DNA from: Candidatus Bathyarchaeota archaeon
GTDB taxonomy: Archaea; Thermoproteota; Bathyarchaeia; Bathyarchaeales; DTEX01
Reading direction: 5' to 3'
NCBI GenBank assembly: GCA_026414245.1
Contig: JAOAJJ010000065.1
Span: 1-6,507 of the forward strand
Length of the DNA: 6,507 bases
The first letter of the stretch is position 1. Every line of letters begins with the position of its first letter. Below, piece by piece: positions 5,525 through 6,507 of the stretch. Under the pieces are notes generated by a model. It made no database searches, was not told the origin of the DNA, and saw nothing but the letters and a program-made list of their open reading frames with translations. A program made the translations under genes and the position numbers.

Positions 5525-6478
5525 ATGGAGCTGAGATGGGATCCTATTCTTCGCGAATGGATCATAGTCTCCGATGAGAGGGGTAAACGCCCCCTACTTC
5601 CAGAGAATTTCTGCCCATTCTGCCCAGGCTCAGAGGAGGTTCCGAGCTCAGGCTGGGATGTCCTCAGCATACCGAATAAGTTTCCATCTCTGCGCCCAGA
5701 TCCACCGGAGCCGAGAATTAAATCCGATAGATTTTATCGCTGTAGTTTGTCGAGGGGGGTCTGCGAAGTCGTGATCTACACACCTGAGCATAATGCCACC
5801 TTAGCAGACCTAAGCGTTAAAAATATTAGGGCAGTTATTGATTTATGGGCTGAAAGATTTAGTGATCTGGGTAAAAGAGACTACGTGAAGTATGTTTTCA
5901 TATTTGAGAATAAGGGGAGGGTGATCGGGGTTACCCTAGATCATCCGCACGGACAGATATACGCTTTTCCATTTATACCGCCGATCGTTAAACGTGAAAT
6001 TGAATCAAGCAAACGTTACTGGAAGAGGAACGGAAAATGCCTATTCTGCGCGGTGATAGAAAGGGAGAAAAGAGACGCTGTGCGCATCGTGTGTGAAAAC
6101 GATGACTTCATCTGTTTCCTACCATTCTTTGCACGCTGGCCTTACGGTGTCCACATTTATCCTAAGAGGCATGTTGGCGCCATAACAGATTTATCGAGTG
6201 ATGAGAGGGATTCCTTCGCCTCCATTTTGAAGCGGGTTTTAAGGAAGTTCGATAATATCTTCAACATGAGTTTCCCATACATGATGGTTTTACATCAGAA
6301 ACCCACGGATAATAAGCAGTATCCCTTCTACCACTTCCACGTAGAGTTTTATCCGCCATACAGGGAGAAAAACAAGATAAAATATTTTGCGAGTGTTGAG
6401 ACCGGGGCTGGAACAGTAACCTTCGATTACACGCCTGAAGAAAAGGCAAAAGAATTAAGGGAAAGTCCGGAAACATAG
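5525..6478 (+). CDS. galT: Galactose-1-phosphate uridylyltransferase (GalT)
   Basis: GalT (EC 2.7.7.12) exchanges UMP between UDP-glucose and galactose 1-phosphate in the Leloir pathway through a uridylyl-histidine intermediate. The 317-residue protein is a tandem HIT-like fold. Visible landmarks are RWDPILREWIIVSDERGKRP at 4-22, zinc-site CPFC (Cys30, Cys33), PEHNATLADL with His89 matching the third zinc ligand of E. coli GalT, and HPHGQIYA at 140-147, where His140 matches the fourth ligand and His142 the uridylylated nucleophile. Gln144 matches the catalytic Gln. The second half has CLFC at 172-175, RWPYGVHIYPKRH at 204-216 and FYHFHVEFYPP (His270, His272), matching the second metal site. 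It is shorter than the E. coli enzyme (348), as in many archaea. Ser of the usual bacterial GxSxxHPHGQ is Thr here (GVTLDHPHGQ). galK and galE are not in the window. A relative such as ADP-glucose phosphorylase is possible but less likely. Confidence 0.93.
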   Translation: MELRWDPILREWIIVSDERGKRPLLPENFCPFCPGSEEVPSSGWDVLSIPNKFPSLRPDPPEPRIKSDRFYRCSLSRGVCEVVIYTPEHNATLADLSVKNIRAVIDLWAERFSDLGKRDYVKYVFIFENKGRVIGVTLDHPHGQIYAFPFIPPIVKREIESSKRYWKRNGKCLFCAVIEREKRDAVRIVCENDDFICFLPFFARWPYGVHIYPKRHVGAITDLSSDERDSFASILKRVLRKFDNIFNMSFPYMMVLHQKPTDNKQYPFYHFHVEFYPPYREKNKIKYFASVETGAGTVTFDYTPEEKAKELRESPET

Positions 6479-6482
6479 AGGG

Positions 6483-6507
6483 ATGTTAGAGGCTGTATGC
6501 CTATGGC
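6483..6507 (+). CDS. Possible start of the next gene, truncated by the window edge
   Basis: Just after the galT stop two starts are possible. ATG at 6483 opens a frame reading MLEAVCLW to the edge, with GAGGG directly touching the ATG (poor spacing). ATG at 6497, in another frame, has GAGG at 6489-6492 four bases before it, the same spacing as galT, but only a few codons are visible. Either would make an operon with galT. There is too little sequence to name a product. Confidence 0.3.

Noticed and set aside
1..6507. CRISPR array, tRNA/rRNA genes, transposase or integrase remnants, or a defence cluster
   Set aside because: No spaced direct repeats, tRNA-like cloverleaf, terminal repeats or mobile-element protein motifs were seen; every sizeable stretch is explained by ordinary genes.

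Overview
The window looks archaeal and is densely coded: five confidently named genes, one unknown small protein and a truncated gene at each end, with gaps of about 115 bases or less. Archaeal features include GatB without the aspartyl-tRNA-synthetase-like insertion, a PAC2-family proteasome-assembly-chaperone homologue, ComB of coenzyme M synthesis, an archaeal-length GalT, and a mix of Shine-Dalgarno-led starts (sometimes TTG) with apparently leaderless ones. Protein flavour and moderate GC suggest a member of the TACK/Thermoproteota side, perhaps Bathyarchaeia-like. That placement is an impression, not a measurement.

Left part (1-843, plus strand): the 3' end of a gene for a protein with an HExxH zinc-metallopeptidase motif (its start lies outside the window), followed by a small unrecognised beta-rich protein of about 92-100 residues. 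Centre (879-3830): comB (minus) and gatB (plus) diverge from a short AT-rich region carrying a perfect 14-bp palindrome that may act as a two-way TATA box. gatB then converges with a PAC2-family gene on the minus strand, with only 15 bases between their stops. Right part (3947-6478): xylB, a xylulokinase, on the minus strand and galT on the plus strand diverge from a shared 57-bp promoter region. A further plus-strand gene may start directly after galT but runs out of the window.

Functionally the window mixes housekeeping (amidation of mischarged Glu/Asp-tRNA by GatB; proteasome assembly or a related role for PAC2), a cofactor step (ComB) and sugar use (xylulose phosphorylation and the Leloir galactose pathway). 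The xylB-galT pair is the only clear metabolic grouping and hints at pentose and galactose metabolism. I see no tRNA, rRNA, CRISPR array, insertion sequence or phage gene. I found no clear new multi-gene system; the best leads are the HExxH protein and the unknown small gene behind it.
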